Notes: generated by a model not told the origin, from the sequence alone. A stretch of DNA of 16,740 nucleotides from JAWXCM01 sp034408745 (GCA_034408745.1 JAWXCM010000093.1:1-16740), one strand, 5' to 3'; counted from the stretch's first letter, positions 8,601 to 16,173 are shown. A program made the numbers and translations.

Positions 8601-9111
8601 GTGCCGAACCGCGGCGCACACCCGGCTTCAACATCGCCAGGAACAGCGGGTTGCGGCCGTTCAGGGTGAGATTCTGAATCTGAACCTGCTCCACCGTCTT
8701 GCCGACTGTCGCCGATTCCGTGTTGAGCTGGGCGATCGATGCTTCGACGGTGATCGACTCACTGAGTTGGCCGACGGTCAAATCGGCGTTGACTTGAAGC
8801 GGAAGCGCAGCTTCCAGCTTGTTGCGAGTTTTGGTGAAGGTCTTGAATCCAGTAAGCTCCACCTTAACGGTGTAATAGCCCGGCGGAAGACCGGTTACCG
8901 TGTAGAAACCGGATTCGTTGGAATTGACGACGCGTTCGAACGCGGTACCTTCATTGGAAACAACGACTTTGGCGTTTGCGGCCGAAGCGCCGGTGGGATC
9001 TTTCACAATGCCGGAGATGCTCGAGCTGTCAGACTGCGCGAAGAGCATTACTCCCAGAAGCAGCATGGCCGTGGTGACGGCAGCCACTCGACGGAGAGCT
9101 TGATGCAACAT
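5665..9111 (-). CDS. Oar-like TonB-dependent outer-membrane receptor
   Basis: This 1148-residue protein is an outer-membrane importer or adhesin energised by the TonB complex; its substrate is unknown. The layout is a signal peptide (residues 1-25, ending VMLFAQ), then a carboxypeptidase-regulatory-like beta-sandwich at about 31-110 (SISGIVKDPTGA, SNESGFYTVTGLPPGYYTV, GFKTF). A plug domain follows at about 120-250 (LTLNGRNPLFLAMLKPGV, VQEVQVLTANYTAEYGRSGG, GQIRMVTKSGSKEFHGSFYE). A long Oar-type barrel then runs to the C-terminal NVQLSLRYSF, which ends in the expected aromatic. Such receptors are greatly expanded in Acidobacteriota and often sit near peptidases or glycosidases, as here. AGAGGAGA at 9119-9126 is a strong ribosome binding site 7 nt before the ATG. 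No TonB box was confidently located. Confidence 0.93.
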   Translation of the reverse strand: MLHQALRRVAAVTTAMLLLGVMLFAQSDSSSISGIVKDPTGASAANAKVVVSNEGTAFERVVNSNESGFYTVTGLPPGYYTVKVELTGFKTFTKTRNKLEAALPLQVNADLTVGQLSESITVEASIAQLNTESATVGKTVEQVQIQNLTLNGRNPLFLAMLKPGVRRGSALSGFSYGLDSGGLTINGGRSQDSLITFDGAVGVRTRANGTSVGTADLDTVQEVQVLTANYTAEYGRSGGGQIRMVTKSGSKEFHGSFYEYFRNNVLDANSWSRNRRPATNFVPALRFHQFGYNINGPVTIPKVFNKNRQKVFFLFAQEYVRRRFTDTLQNRVPTEAMRAGNFGELLGANIFYGAPRAIIDPNTNAPFPGNIIPTNRLSANGVALLKAYPLSNGSFGGNNWLKQRGGFQNQRKDTYSFDIQPGQNHYIRFRGSVYEYTALDTNRGGFDFAITDWSRPNRTTSLTHNWTISPTLINEAMFTASVDRVVIGVDRSEGERYLRSRSGVNYPYIFPERKEIFDKLPTVEIPNTGTIDGGPYPASSAGPIYNLANNLTWIKSNHTFKFGGYWERSGQNDFDQINVSGVPGGTNNQNGRFTFNDVRPGGAAGAGTGLANAALGLFSTYAEIGPRSFTPYRSHMFEYFVQDSWRVNSKLKFEIGMRGTWMNGYNKSLWGNIAVFDPKKYDLAKAPALDRATGNFLNANDDRFNGVVIPGSSFPDAGKGRVPAIDSGLYNRLLSGGSPYPAPNQHDIVPRIGVAYSITGKDVIRTGFGGFISRPGVYDSVFLGGNPPWQPMVSVTNGSVDNPGGAARVAFPQFFMTIDPVYRIPRGYNWNATYQRQLTGDTTVEVGYVGSVGNYLSRERDLNQLPTGTTFRPENAGANVNFLRPYKGFANINMLEHSGRSEYNALQVEVSRRFSRGFLYGFAYTWSKAMDNNSGPRDAFIDVYNQGLNWGKSGNDTRHVAIVNFVWDIPAFNGANSRVVRTALGGWQVAGVNQWQTGSPITIGNGDDYLGIGSTNGKPWNLNGDTTLPKQFAHENANNNFTGITNFWFSPTVSSGAWATKPANGTLPNQNRNSISFNNLGFQNWNLSLFKSFRFMEKQFVQFRVEGFNWLNHPNWNGVDQNPTSATFGMVTGKGSERNVQLSLRYSF

Positions 9112-9358
9112 TCTTTATTCTCCTCTATCGTTTACACTGCTTTTCGTTGCCCATTGAGGGAGACACAACGAAATAACGACAGGCAGGTGCCTCGGGAGAG
9201 TGTACACGGGAATACAACGAGACTGCGTAGTACCCATTACAAAGACTCCTGAGCGCTAACCCGGCCACACGGTGGCCTATCCCTGCTTGTGCATCCCAGT
9301 TTAGCTCCAGAAGAAGTAATAGTACAACTTGAATGTTTGGTCTATGTTTATCGGAATT
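9112..9358. other. Intergenic region: receptor leader and operon 3' end
   Basis: It carries the receptor ribosome binding site (9119-9126). There is an 8-bp palindrome GTGTACAC at 9200-9207 and a short hairpin GGCCAC-ACG-GTGGCC at 9263-9277. The hairpin lacks a T-run, so it is not a convincing terminator for the efflux operon that ends at 9359. No confident sigma-70 promoter was found. Minus-strand TTGTAC, 18 nt, TAAACT is the best weak candidate. The palindrome could be an operator, but nothing supports a particular regulator. Confidence 0.35.
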
Positions 9359-10510
9359 TTAATCCAGACTCTTATGAAAACGCATAGCGCTTAGACTAAT
9401 GATCGCAACACCATAGACACATAACGCCAACATCTGCGGCCACAGAATATCCATGCCAGTTCCCTTCAGGAAGATGCCCCTGACAATCTCCATGAAGTAG
9501 CGCAGTGGGTTCAGGTACGTGATCCACTGAACCACGATGGGCATGTTTTGAATGGGAAATGCGAAGCCGCTCAGCATGAAAGCCGGCGTGGTGAAGAAGA
9601 AGACCGCCATCATGGCCTGCTGCTGCGTCTGGGAGATGGTCGAGATGAACAGCCCCGCGCCCAGCGTGGTCATCAGATAGAGGATGGCGCAGCCGAGCAA
9701 CAGCAGCGGATTCCCCCGAAACGGTACCCGGAACACCAGCAGCGCTGCGGTCGTGACCATCATCACCTGCACCACGCCGACAATCGCGAACGGGAGCGTT
9801 TTGCCCAGCATCAGCTCAATCGGCCGGACCGGCGTCACCATCAGCTGCTCCATCGTGCCAATCTCCTTCTCCCGGACGATCGCCATCGCCGTCAGCATCA
9901 CCGTGATGATCATAATGATGTTCACCAGCACCCCAGGCACGAAGTAGAACCGGCTCTTCAATTCCGGATTGAACCAGACGCGCGTGTCGGCCGACACCCC
10001 GGGCAGGACGACGTTCGCCGGAGCCCGCACATCCCGCATCAGCATCTGCATGTTGCGCTGACGCGCCTGCTCCACTCCGGCGAACAGACCGACGATCTCG
10101 CCCGAGTAGCTCGACACCAGCGACGCTGTGTTTGAGTTGGTGCCGTCAATCAGAATCTGAACCTCGGCGGTGCGCCCGCGCCGAAGATCGGCTGCGAACC
10201 CGGGCATCACCTCCACGGAGGCCACGATCTTGCCCTGGTCCAGCAGATCCAGCACTGCGGCGTCGCGTTCCGGAGTCGCCACCACCTCAAACCGGCCCGA
10301 ACCCTGGAAAGCCGCCAGCAATTCCCTCGATTCGGGCGTCTGGTCGCGGTCCACCCAGGCGATTCGCGCGTGGTCCACGTCCAGGTTCACCGCAAAACCG
10401 AAGACGATCAGTTGCACCATCGGCGGGATGAACAGCATGGCCCGCAGCCGCGGCTCGCGGAACGTTTGCCGCAGCTCTTTAATGACGATCTCGCGAATTC
10501 GTTCCCACAT
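9359..10510 (-). CDS. ABC-2 type permease, YbhR-like (last gene of efflux operon)
   Basis: The 383-residue inner-membrane subunit is of the ABC-2 exporter class. A first membrane helix lies at about residues 24-42 (PPMVQLIVFGFAVNLDV). A large periplasmic domain of about 140 residues follows (GRTAEVQILIDGTNSNTASL), then a cluster of five helices towards the C-terminus. The cytoplasmic coupling segment REKEIGTMEQLMVTPVRPIE is the hallmark of this class. It is a paralogue of the preceding permease, sharing the FGFAxxLDVD and GTMEQLMxTPVRP motifs, so the two probably form a heterodimer served by the two ATPases. Its ATG is 3 nt after the upstream stop, implying translational coupling. The YbhR-like role follows from order and family; the drug or lipid substrate is unknown. 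Confidence 0.88.
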   Translation of the reverse strand: MWERIREIVIKELRQTFREPRLRAMLFIPPMVQLIVFGFAVNLDVDHARIAWVDRDQTPESRELLAAFQGSGRFEVVATPERDAAVLDLLDQGKIVASVEVMPGFAADLRRGRTAEVQILIDGTNSNTASLVSSYSGEIVGLFAGVEQARQRNMQMLMRDVRAPANVVLPGVSADTRVWFNPELKSRFYFVPGVLVNIIMIITVMLTAMAIVREKEIGTMEQLMVTPVRPIELMLGKTLPFAIVGVVQVMMVTTAALLVFRVPFRGNPLLLLGCAILYLMTTLGAGLFISTISQTQQQAMMAVFFFTTPAFMLSGFAFPIQNMPIVVQWITYLNPLRYFMEIVRGIFLKGTGMDILWPQMLALCVYGVAIISLSAMRFHKSLD

Positions 10511-10513
10511 AGT

Positions 10514-11647
10514 TCAGCCCAGCTTTCCCGACAATTTCCGCGTGGCCAGTGTAAAGATCACCGCTGCGTAGACCATCAGCAGCAGCACCGGCACCCACAA
10601 CACTTCCAGCCCGACGCCTTTCAGGAAAATGCCCTTCAGAATCGTCACGAAATAGCGCGACGGAACCACATGCGTGATCACCTGGATCACTACCGGCATG
10701 TTTTCAATGGAGTAAATAAAACCAGACAACAGAAACGCGGGCAAAAAGGAACTCAATATTCCAATTTGATACGCCAGCAACTGCGTTTTCGCCGCCGCCG
10801 ATATGAAAACGCCCCAAAACAGCGCTCCGGAAAGGAAAATGCACGTCGTTAAACCCAGCAGCAGCAGGTTGCCTCGGAGTGGCACGTGGAACACATAGAC
10901 GCCGACCAGTACGGCAATTACGGAATCGACCACGCCGACCACAAAGAATGCCAGCATTTTCCCGATCACCATTTCCGCCGGGCGGACCGGAGTCGACATC
11001 AACTGCTCCATGGTGCCGTTCTCCCACTCGCGGGCGATGGTAAGCGACGTCAGCAGCGCGGAAATAATCTGCAGAATTACCGCGATCAGTCCCGGAACCA
11101 CATAGTTTTTCGACTCCAGCGTGGAGTTGTACCAAACCCGCAGCCGCGCGTCGACAGGCGGCTTCAGCTTCATCCCCGCCCGGCGTTCCTGCGCCAGAGT
11201 CTTCAGCTCGACGTCCTGCGAGCGGACCACCGATTCGGCATACCCGCGCGCGATGGCGGCGGTGTTCGAGTCGCTTCCGTCCAGCAGAAGTTGCACCTCC
11301 GCCGTGCGGCCTGCCGTCACACGCTCGCCGTAGCTGGTCGGAATCACCACGGCCATCAGGATCTGATTGCGGTCGATGGCGCGCTGTATTACCTCGTAGT
11401 TGTCCACATAGGCGCGGATCTGGAAGAAGCGGGAGCCGGCGAACTTCTGGATCAGCTCGTGGCTCTGAGCGGAGCGGTCCTGGTCATAAATGAACGTGGG
11501 AATGCGGTCGACGTCCAGGCTGAGCGCGAAGCCAAACAGCACCAGCAGCAGCACCGGAACGCCCAGCGCCATCACCAGGCTCCGCGAATCCCGCACAATG
11601 TGCCGCAGTTCTTTCGTAAACATGGCTCGAATGCGTCGGGGATTCAT
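10514..11647 (-). CDS. ABC-2 type permease, YbhS-like
   Basis: The 377-residue membrane subunit has predicted helices at about residues 24-43, 183-204, 230-253, 260-285, 292-312 and 345-368. A large extracytoplasmic domain lies between the first two (AEVQLLLDGSDSNTAAIARG). The coupling segment REWENGTMEQLMSTPVRPAE at about 206-225 faces the ATPases. MNPRRIRAMFTKELRHIVRD at the N-terminus is a typical cytoplasmic ABC-2 leader. It overlaps the upstream ATPase gene by ATGA and is followed after 3 nt by its paralogue. This order (fusion protein, ATPase, permease, permease) is that of ybhGFSR in E. coli. Length is normal for the family. Confidence 0.88.
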   Translation of the reverse strand: MNPRRIRAMFTKELRHIVRDSRSLVMALGVPVLLLVLFGFALSLDVDRIPTFIYDQDRSAQSHELIQKFAGSRFFQIRAYVDNYEVIQRAIDRNQILMAVVIPTSYGERVTAGRTAEVQLLLDGSDSNTAAIARGYAESVVRSQDVELKTLAQERRAGMKLKPPVDARLRVWYNSTLESKNYVVPGLIAVILQIISALLTSLTIAREWENGTMEQLMSTPVRPAEMVIGKMLAFFVVGVVDSVIAVLVGVYVFHVPLRGNLLLLGLTTCIFLSGALFWGVFISAAAKTQLLAYQIGILSSFLPAFLLSGFIYSIENMPVVIQVITHVVPSRYFVTILKGIFLKGVGLEVLWVPVLLLMVYAAVIFTLATRKLSGKLG

Positions 11648-12387
11648 GCGGCTTTCTTGTCCTCCTCTTCGATCAGGTGCACGAAAACCTCTTCCATCGA
11701 CGGCAGACCCGAGTGCTCCCGCAGTTCCTTCGGCGTGCCCAGCGCTATGATCCGGCCCTTGTACATCAGTGCCAGACGGTGGCAGTACTCGGCTTCATCC
11801 ATGTAGTGCGTGCTGACGAACACGGTGTGGCCCGCCTCCGAAAGCTGATAGATCAGGTCCCAGAAGGAGCGCCGCGCGATCGGGTCGACTCCCGACGTCG
11901 GCTCGTCGAGGAACAGGATGGGCGGTTCGTGGAGAATCGCGCAGCCCAGCGCCAGTCGCTGCTTCCAGCCACCCGACAGCTCCCGCGTCAGCGACGAACG
12001 CCGCTCCCGAATCCCCGCCATCTCCAGCACGTAGTCTTTGCGAGCCTCGCGCTTGTCCCGCGCAACGCCGTAGATGCCGGTGAAGAACTCAATGTTCTCC
12101 TCAATGGTGAGGTCGTCGTACAGGGAGAACTTCTGCGACATGTAGCCGATGTTTCGGCGAATGTCCTCGGCTTGCGTGGCGATATCGAAGCCGTGCACCG
12201 ACGCCTTGCCCGACGTCGGCGACAGCAGCCCGCACAGCATCCGGATGGTGGTCGATTTTCCCGCGCCGTTAGGCCCGAGGAAGCCGAAAATCTCGCCCTT
12301 CGACACCTCCAGCGACACGTGGTCGACCGCGGTGAAGCTGCCGAAGGTCTTGACCAGGTTGTCGATCACGACGGCTTTATCGTTCAT
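11644..12387 (-). CDS. ABC transporter ATPase, corresponds to C-terminal half of YbhF
   Basis: The 247-residue nucleotide-binding subunit has all motifs intact: Walker A GPNGAGKS at 38-45, Q-loop Gln85, signature LSGGWKQ at 137-143, Walker B ILFLDE at 157-162 with catalytic Glu162, and switch His194 in STHYMDEAE. The C-terminus (LPSMEEVFVHLIEEEDKKAA) is the usual ABC-2 exporter tail. In E. coli YbhF two ATPase domains are fused. This protein resembles the second one, which also carries LSGGWKQ and a full set of catalytic residues. It overlaps both neighbours by 4 nt. It should power export together with the other ATPase. Confidence 0.9.
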   Translation of the reverse strand: MNDKAVVIDNLVKTFGSFTAVDHVSLEVSKGEIFGFLGPNGAGKSTTIRMLCGLLSPTSGKASVHGFDIATQAEDIRRNIGYMSQKFSLYDDLTIEENIEFFTGIYGVARDKREARKDYVLEMAGIRERRSSLTRELSGGWKQRLALGCAILHEPPILFLDEPTSGVDPIARRSFWDLIYQLSEAGHTVFVSTHYMDEAEYCHRLALMYKGRIIALGTPKELREHSGLPSMEEVFVHLIEEEDKKAA

Positions 12388-13286
12388 TGACGTTGGGCCC
12401 TCCGGATGTGCGCGATGAACACGTCCTCAATCGACGGGACGATCTTCTCCACGCGGCTGCCCGGCGCCGCCGCTTCCAGAGCTCCCGCCTCTACCTCCGG
12501 TCCCGCGAACACGTGCAGGTTCGCGCCTGACGGCTCCACCGACAGCACGCCGGGTACGCGTGCCAGCGCTTCCCGAGCCTGTCGCGAGTTGGGCGACGCC
12601 ACCTGCCACGTGCTCTCGGGCAGCTTCTCTTTCAGGTGCGCCGGCGTATCGCACTGGATGAGACGGCCCTTGTCCATCAACCCGACGCGGTCACAGCGCT
12701 CGGCCTCATCCAGATACGCGGTGGTGACGAACACGGTCATGCCCTGCTTCACCAGGTCGTACAAGATCACCCAGAAGTCGCGCCGCGAAACCGGGTCGAC
12801 GCCGTTGGTCGGCTCGTCCAGGAACAGGACCTCCGGCTTGTGCAGCAGCGTGCACATCAGCGCCAGCTTCTGCTTCATCCCGCCCGACAGCTTGCCGGCG
12901 GGCCGTTCGCGAAACGGAGCCATTCGCGTCATCTCCAGAAACCGCGGCATCATTCGATTGCGGTCCTGCTTCGAGATGCCGAACAGGTCGGCATAGAACA
13001 CCATGTTCTCTTCCACCGTCAAGTCCTGGTACAGGCCGAACCGCTGCGCCATGTAGCCGATGCGGTCCTTCACGCCCTGCGGGTCCTTCGCGACATCACA
13101 GCCCGCCACTTCCGCCGAGCCCGACGTCGGATCCATCAGCGCGCACAGCATCCGCAGCGTCGTCGTCTTGCCCGCGCCATCGGGGCCGACCAGGCCAAAC
13201 ACCTCACCCTTTGCGACATGCAGGCTGAGGTGGTCGACTGCCGTAAGCTCGCCGAACCGCCGCGTGAGATCGAGTGCCCGGACCAT
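12384..13286 (-). CDS. ABC transporter ATPase, corresponds to N-terminal half of YbhF
   Basis: The 300-residue nucleotide-binding subunit has Walker A GPDGAGKT at 34-41 (Asp where Asn is usual), Q-loop Gln81, signature LSGGMKQK at 133-140, and Walker B VLFLDE at 153-158. The switch position reads VTTAYLDEAERCD, so the usual His is Ala190. The same departures are known in the first ATPase domain of YbhF/RbbA-type proteins, which supports the assignment. After the ATPase core, a C-terminal extension of about 80 residues ends PSIEDVFIAHIRRAQRQ. Its ATG directly abuts the stop of the fusion-protein gene, and its own stop overlaps the next start by ATGA. It probably pairs with the second ATPase as the less active partner; that is inference. 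Confidence 0.9.
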   Translation of the reverse strand: MVRALDLTRRFGELTAVDHLSLHVAKGEVFGLVGPDGAGKTTTLRMLCALMDPTSGSAEVAGCDVAKDPQGVKDRIGYMAQRFGLYQDLTVEENMVFYADLFGISKQDRNRMMPRFLEMTRMAPFRERPAGKLSGGMKQKLALMCTLLHKPEVLFLDEPTNGVDPVSRRDFWVILYDLVKQGMTVFVTTAYLDEAERCDRVGLMDKGRLIQCDTPAHLKEKLPESTWQVASPNSRQAREALARVPGVLSVEPSGANLHVFAGPEVEAGALEAAAPGSRVEKIVPSIEDVFIAHIRRAQRQ

Positions 13287-14456
13287 CTATTGCTCCAGCA
13301 CGATCTCGGCGTCCACAGGCATGTTGGACTTCAGCTCGTGGTTCGGGTTGTCGATCTGCACCTTGACGCGGTAGACCAGCTTGACGCGCTCCTCCTGCGT
13401 CTGGATCTGCTTTGGAGTGAACTCGGCCGTGGACGAGATGAACGTCAGCTTGCCGTTATACACTTTGCCGGGATACGAGTCGCTGGCGACCTTGACCTTC
13501 ATGCCGAGCTTCACGCGGCCCAGGTCGCGCTCCCCAATGTAGCCCCGCAGCCACGGCTTATCGATGTCGCCGATGGTCATGATAGTCGTACCCGCGGCCA
13601 GCACTTCGCCCGCGTCGGCCGCCTTCACCAGGACCACGCCGCCGACCGGCGATACGGCAACGGTGTCGGTTAACTGCACGTCCAGTTGACCGAGCTGGGC
13701 TTTCAACCGCGCCACATCGGCCCGCCGCGCGGCGACCTCCTGTTCGCGGCGCTTCACCTCGATCTGGTTGGCCTGGCTCATTCGAACGGCGGCGCTGGCC
13801 CGGTCGACGCCGGATGCCGCCTGGTCGACGACCTCTTTGCGCGGACCCTGCTGGACCAGAGCCTGGCGCTGCCGCACCTGCTGCAGCTGCGACTGCGCGG
13901 AGAGCATGCGCTGGCGGGTCTGGTCCAGCTGCTGCGTGGAGATGTCGTCGGCCTTGTGCAGTGTCTCGGCACGGACGAAGTCCTTTTGCGCGCGATCCAC
14001 TTCCGCCTGCGCGGACTGGACTGCCGCTTCCACCTCCCGGATCTCTTCCGGACGGGAGCCGTTCTTCAGCTCCTGCAGCCGGGCGCGCGTGGAACCCAGG
14101 TCCGCCTGGCGCGCCTGGATGTCGGCAGCGACCGACTCCCGCTGGAACCCGACCGCGGTCTGCGACTGAGCCAGCTGCGCCTCGGCGACGGCGACCGACG
14201 CTTCGGCCTGCAGCCGCTGCTGCTGCAACTGATCGCGGTCGAGCCGTGCGACCACCGTGCCCTTTGCCACCGTGTCGCCCTCATTGACGGCGCGCTCGAT
14301 CAGACGGCCGGGCACCTTGAACGCGATGTCGACCTCAGTCATTTCAATGTTGCCCGACATCACGATGCGGTTCGAGTCTTCTTTCTTCCACGGATGCCAC
14401 CAGAGCAGTCCGGCGACAACTGCAATCACGAGAACAACAGGGATGATCTTCTTCAC
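13287..14456 (-). CDS. HlyD-type membrane fusion protein, YbhG-like
   Basis: The 389-residue periplasmic adaptor joins the ABC exporter to the outer-membrane factor. One N-terminal anchor helix (KKIIPVVLVIAVVAGLLWW) is followed by the first half of the lipoyl domain at about 36-73 (DIAFKVPGRLIERAVNEGDT, VARLD). A long coiled-coil hairpin rich in Gln, Ala and Glu occupies about 76-255. The second lipoyl half and beta-barrel come next (AVSPVGGVVLVKAADAGEVL, PWLRGYIGERDLGRV), ending in PVDAEIVLEQ. The coiled coil is long enough to reach a TolC-type tunnel. The start is GTG, overlapping the upstream stop as GTGA, with GAAGAGG as ribosome binding site. Order and type match ybhG. Confidence 0.9.
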   Translation of the reverse strand: MKKIIPVVLVIAVVAGLLWWHPWKKEDSNRIVMSGNIEMTEVDIAFKVPGRLIERAVNEGDTVAKGTVVARLDRDQLQQQRLQAEASVAVAEAQLAQSQTAVGFQRESVAADIQARQADLGSTRARLQELKNGSRPEEIREVEAAVQSAQAEVDRAQKDFVRAETLHKADDISTQQLDQTRQRMLSAQSQLQQVRQRQALVQQGPRKEVVDQAASGVDRASAAVRMSQANQIEVKRREQEVAARRADVARLKAQLGQLDVQLTDTVAVSPVGGVVLVKAADAGEVLAAGTTIMTIGDIDKPWLRGYIGERDLGRVKLGMKVKVASDSYPGKVYNGKLTFISSTAEFTPKQIQTQEERVKLVYRVKVQIDNPNHELKSNMPVDAEIVLEQ

Positions 14457-16078
14457 GGGATGACCTCTTCGATGGTGCCCTGCGACTGAGCCAAATCGAT
14501 CCGGGCGATATTCCAGGCATACAGCGCGGCCACGTGGTTATCGCGGGCGCGTTCGAGACGCGTTTGCGCGTCGGTGATTTCGACACTGGTTGACACGCCG
14601 GCGGCATAGCGGCGGCGCGCCGAAGCAAGCTCGTCTTCAGACAACTTCAAACCTTCCCCGGCGACCTGCACCTGCTCGGCCGCCGACTGCAGCGAGTCGA
14701 GCGCGAGCCGCACTTCGAGTTCAACCTGCTGCCGGAGGTCGCGCGTGCGCGTCTCCTGCTCGCGGAACAGCGAGGCGATCTCGGCGCGGCGGGCGTCGCG
14801 GCGGCCGCCGTCCCACAGCGGGATGCGCACCTGAATGCCGGCTGTGCGCGTGGCTCGCGCGTTGTCGACCGAGGTACCGATGGCCCCGTAATCGCCGAAC
14901 GCGGTCACCGACGGCAGCCGTTCCCATTTGACGGCGTTGGCTGAAAGCTCGGTGGAACGCTGCCGCTCCGACTGCGCCTTCAAATCGGCCCGCTGGAGGA
15001 ACGCTTTCTGGGCGGCCTGCTGGTAGGTGAGCTCGGGCACCGGCTGGTACGCCAGTTTCTCTTCCAGCACCACGTCTGTGTCCAGCTTCAGTCCGACGGC
15101 GCGGAGCAGGTTGAGCTGTGCCTTGCGCCTGTTACTGGTCGCGACCAGCAGGCGCTGCTGTTCGTTCGCCAGCTGCACCTTGGCTCGCGTGACCTCAATG
15201 CCGACTCCGGTTCCGGCGGCCTTCTGATCCTGCACCTGCTTCAGCACCGCCTGAGCGAGTGTAATGTTCGCCTTCGCGGTATCGACGTCGGCGTCGGCTT
15301 TGAGCGCCGTCACCCAGGCTCGGGCGACGGTCGCCGTCACCTGATCCGCGGTGTTGTTCCGCTCGGCCTTCGCTCCGGCGATCGCGACCTTCGAGGCGCG
15401 GTAGCGCTGGATGGTGGCCAGGTCGAAGACGCTTTGCGAGGCGTTGGCGCGGGCGTCGACGGTACTGAACGGCCCGACGAAGGTCGGGATGCTGAAGCCG
15501 GGGACCGGCAACTGGATGTTGAGGCCGAAGGCCGCCAGGTTGCGGGTCTGGTCCTGATACGTCAGCGAGCCGTCCACATTGGGAAGCAGCGAGGCTCGCT
15601 GCTGCTTCGATCTTGCTTCGGCCTGCTTCACCGATTCATCGGCGATCTGCAGGCGGGGGCTGCCCTCGGCCGAGTTGGCGATCTCGACCGCCTTGCGCAG
15701 CGTCAGCGTCAGCGGCTGGGCGCCGAGCGGGATCGACAGGAGCGCGAACAGCATTCCCAGCCGGCGCAGTCCACACGGCCGGTCTGGCATTGCCGGAACT
15801 TCCGGCGCCTGGCCAGTGATCTCGGTGATCAGAGCCTGCATCGGCAGGGTGCGCGAAATGAACCGGACTCCACTGGCGAACATCCAGGCCAGCAGGTAGC
15901 GGCCGGCGAGATCGGCGTAATCGACGTCGACGAGATCCGCGATGACTTGTTTGCCGGCGGCGGTGGACTGCGCCGTGCGCCAGCAGTTCTCAAGTTCGGT
16001 GACCCACGGGGCGGTGAGCTTGCCTTCGATTTGAATGCGCAGCGCACCTGCGCTGTCATGCACCGTAACCTTTAACAT
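14453..16078 (-). CDS. TolC-family outer-membrane efflux protein with N-terminal STAS domain
   Basis: One unbroken frame of 541 codons encodes two parts. Residues 1 to about 92 look like a STAS domain: MLKVTVHDSAGALRIQIEGK, VIADLVDVDYADLAGRYLLA, then GVRFISRTLPMQALITEITG. At about 106-121 comes a typical export signal, LRRLGMLFALLSIPLGAQ. Residues 125-541 form a TolC-type outer-membrane factor: two repeats of long Ala/Gln/Arg-rich helices, RANASQSVFDLATIQRYRAS in the first and GIQVRIPLWDGGRRDARRAE in the second. The ATG at 16078 has GGAG 5 nt upstream and is preferred over one at 16135 lying above the predicted transcription start. An internal ATG at 15790 would give a normal secreted TolC of about 445 residues. 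STAS and TolC are soluble-cytoplasmic and outer-membrane respectively, so the fusion is odd. It leads the efflux operon. Confidence 0.82.
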   Translation of the reverse strand: MLKVTVHDSAGALRIQIEGKLTAPWVTELENCWRTAQSTAAGKQVIADLVDVDYADLAGRYLLAWMFASGVRFISRTLPMQALITEITGQAPEVPAMPDRPCGLRRLGMLFALLSIPLGAQPLTLTLRKAVEIANSAEGSPRLQIADESVKQAEARSKQQRASLLPNVDGSLTYQDQTRNLAAFGLNIQLPVPGFSIPTFVGPFSTVDARANASQSVFDLATIQRYRASKVAIAGAKAERNNTADQVTATVARAWVTALKADADVDTAKANITLAQAVLKQVQDQKAAGTGVGIEVTRAKVQLANEQQRLLVATSNRRKAQLNLLRAVGLKLDTDVVLEEKLAYQPVPELTYQQAAQKAFLQRADLKAQSERQRSTELSANAVKWERLPSVTAFGDYGAIGTSVDNARATRTAGIQVRIPLWDGGRRDARRAEIASLFREQETRTRDLRQQVELEVRLALDSLQSAAEQVQVAGEGLKLSEDELASARRRYAAGVSTSVEITDAQTRLERARDNHVAALYAWNIARIDLAQSQGTIEEVIP

Positions 16079-16083
16079 TGCAT

Positions 16084-16087
16084 CTCC
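16084..16087 (-). promoter_or_regulatory. Ribosome binding site of the STAS-TolC gene
   Basis: GGAG lies 5 nt upstream of the ATG at 16078. It supports translation starting at the STAS domain rather than at the upstream in-frame ATG (16135) or only at the internal ATG (15790). Confidence 0.6.
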
Positions 16088-16140
16088 GCCGATGCAGATG
16101 CATTTGAAGTTCCTGACCTGGGTTAATGAAAACAAAGGAG

Positions 16141-16156
16141 TGCCAGGCTGGTGCCA
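16141..16156 (-). promoter_or_regulatory. Putative sigma-54 (-24/-12) promoter of the efflux operon
   Basis: The minus strand reads TGGCACCAGCCTGGCA. It matches the sigma-54 consensus TGGCAC(G)-N4-TTGCA except for one base in the -12 box and the base after the -24 box, and has exact GG-N10-GC spacing. Transcription would start near 16130, leaving a leader of about 50 nt before the STAS-TolC ATG. No sigma-54 activator gene is in the window. Repeated TGGCA words in the region raise the chance of coincidence. Confidence 0.55.
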
Positions 16157-16173
16157 ATGCCAGTATACGGGCA

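Noticed and set aside
5773..9252. A 1159-codon open frame on the plus strand opposite the TonB-dependent receptor
   Set aside because: It is in codon register with the receptor; its length follows from the near absence of TTA, CTA and TCA codons in the receptor. The translation has no recognisable domain.
9263..9277. Hairpin GGCCAC-ACG-GTGGCC as terminator of the efflux operon
   Set aside because: The stem is only 6 bp and there is no T-run on the minus strand after it.
16079..16135. Upstream in-frame start of the STAS-TolC gene at 16135
   Set aside because: It has no ribosome binding site and lies above the predicted sigma-54 transcription start; the ATG at 16078 has GGAG at good spacing.
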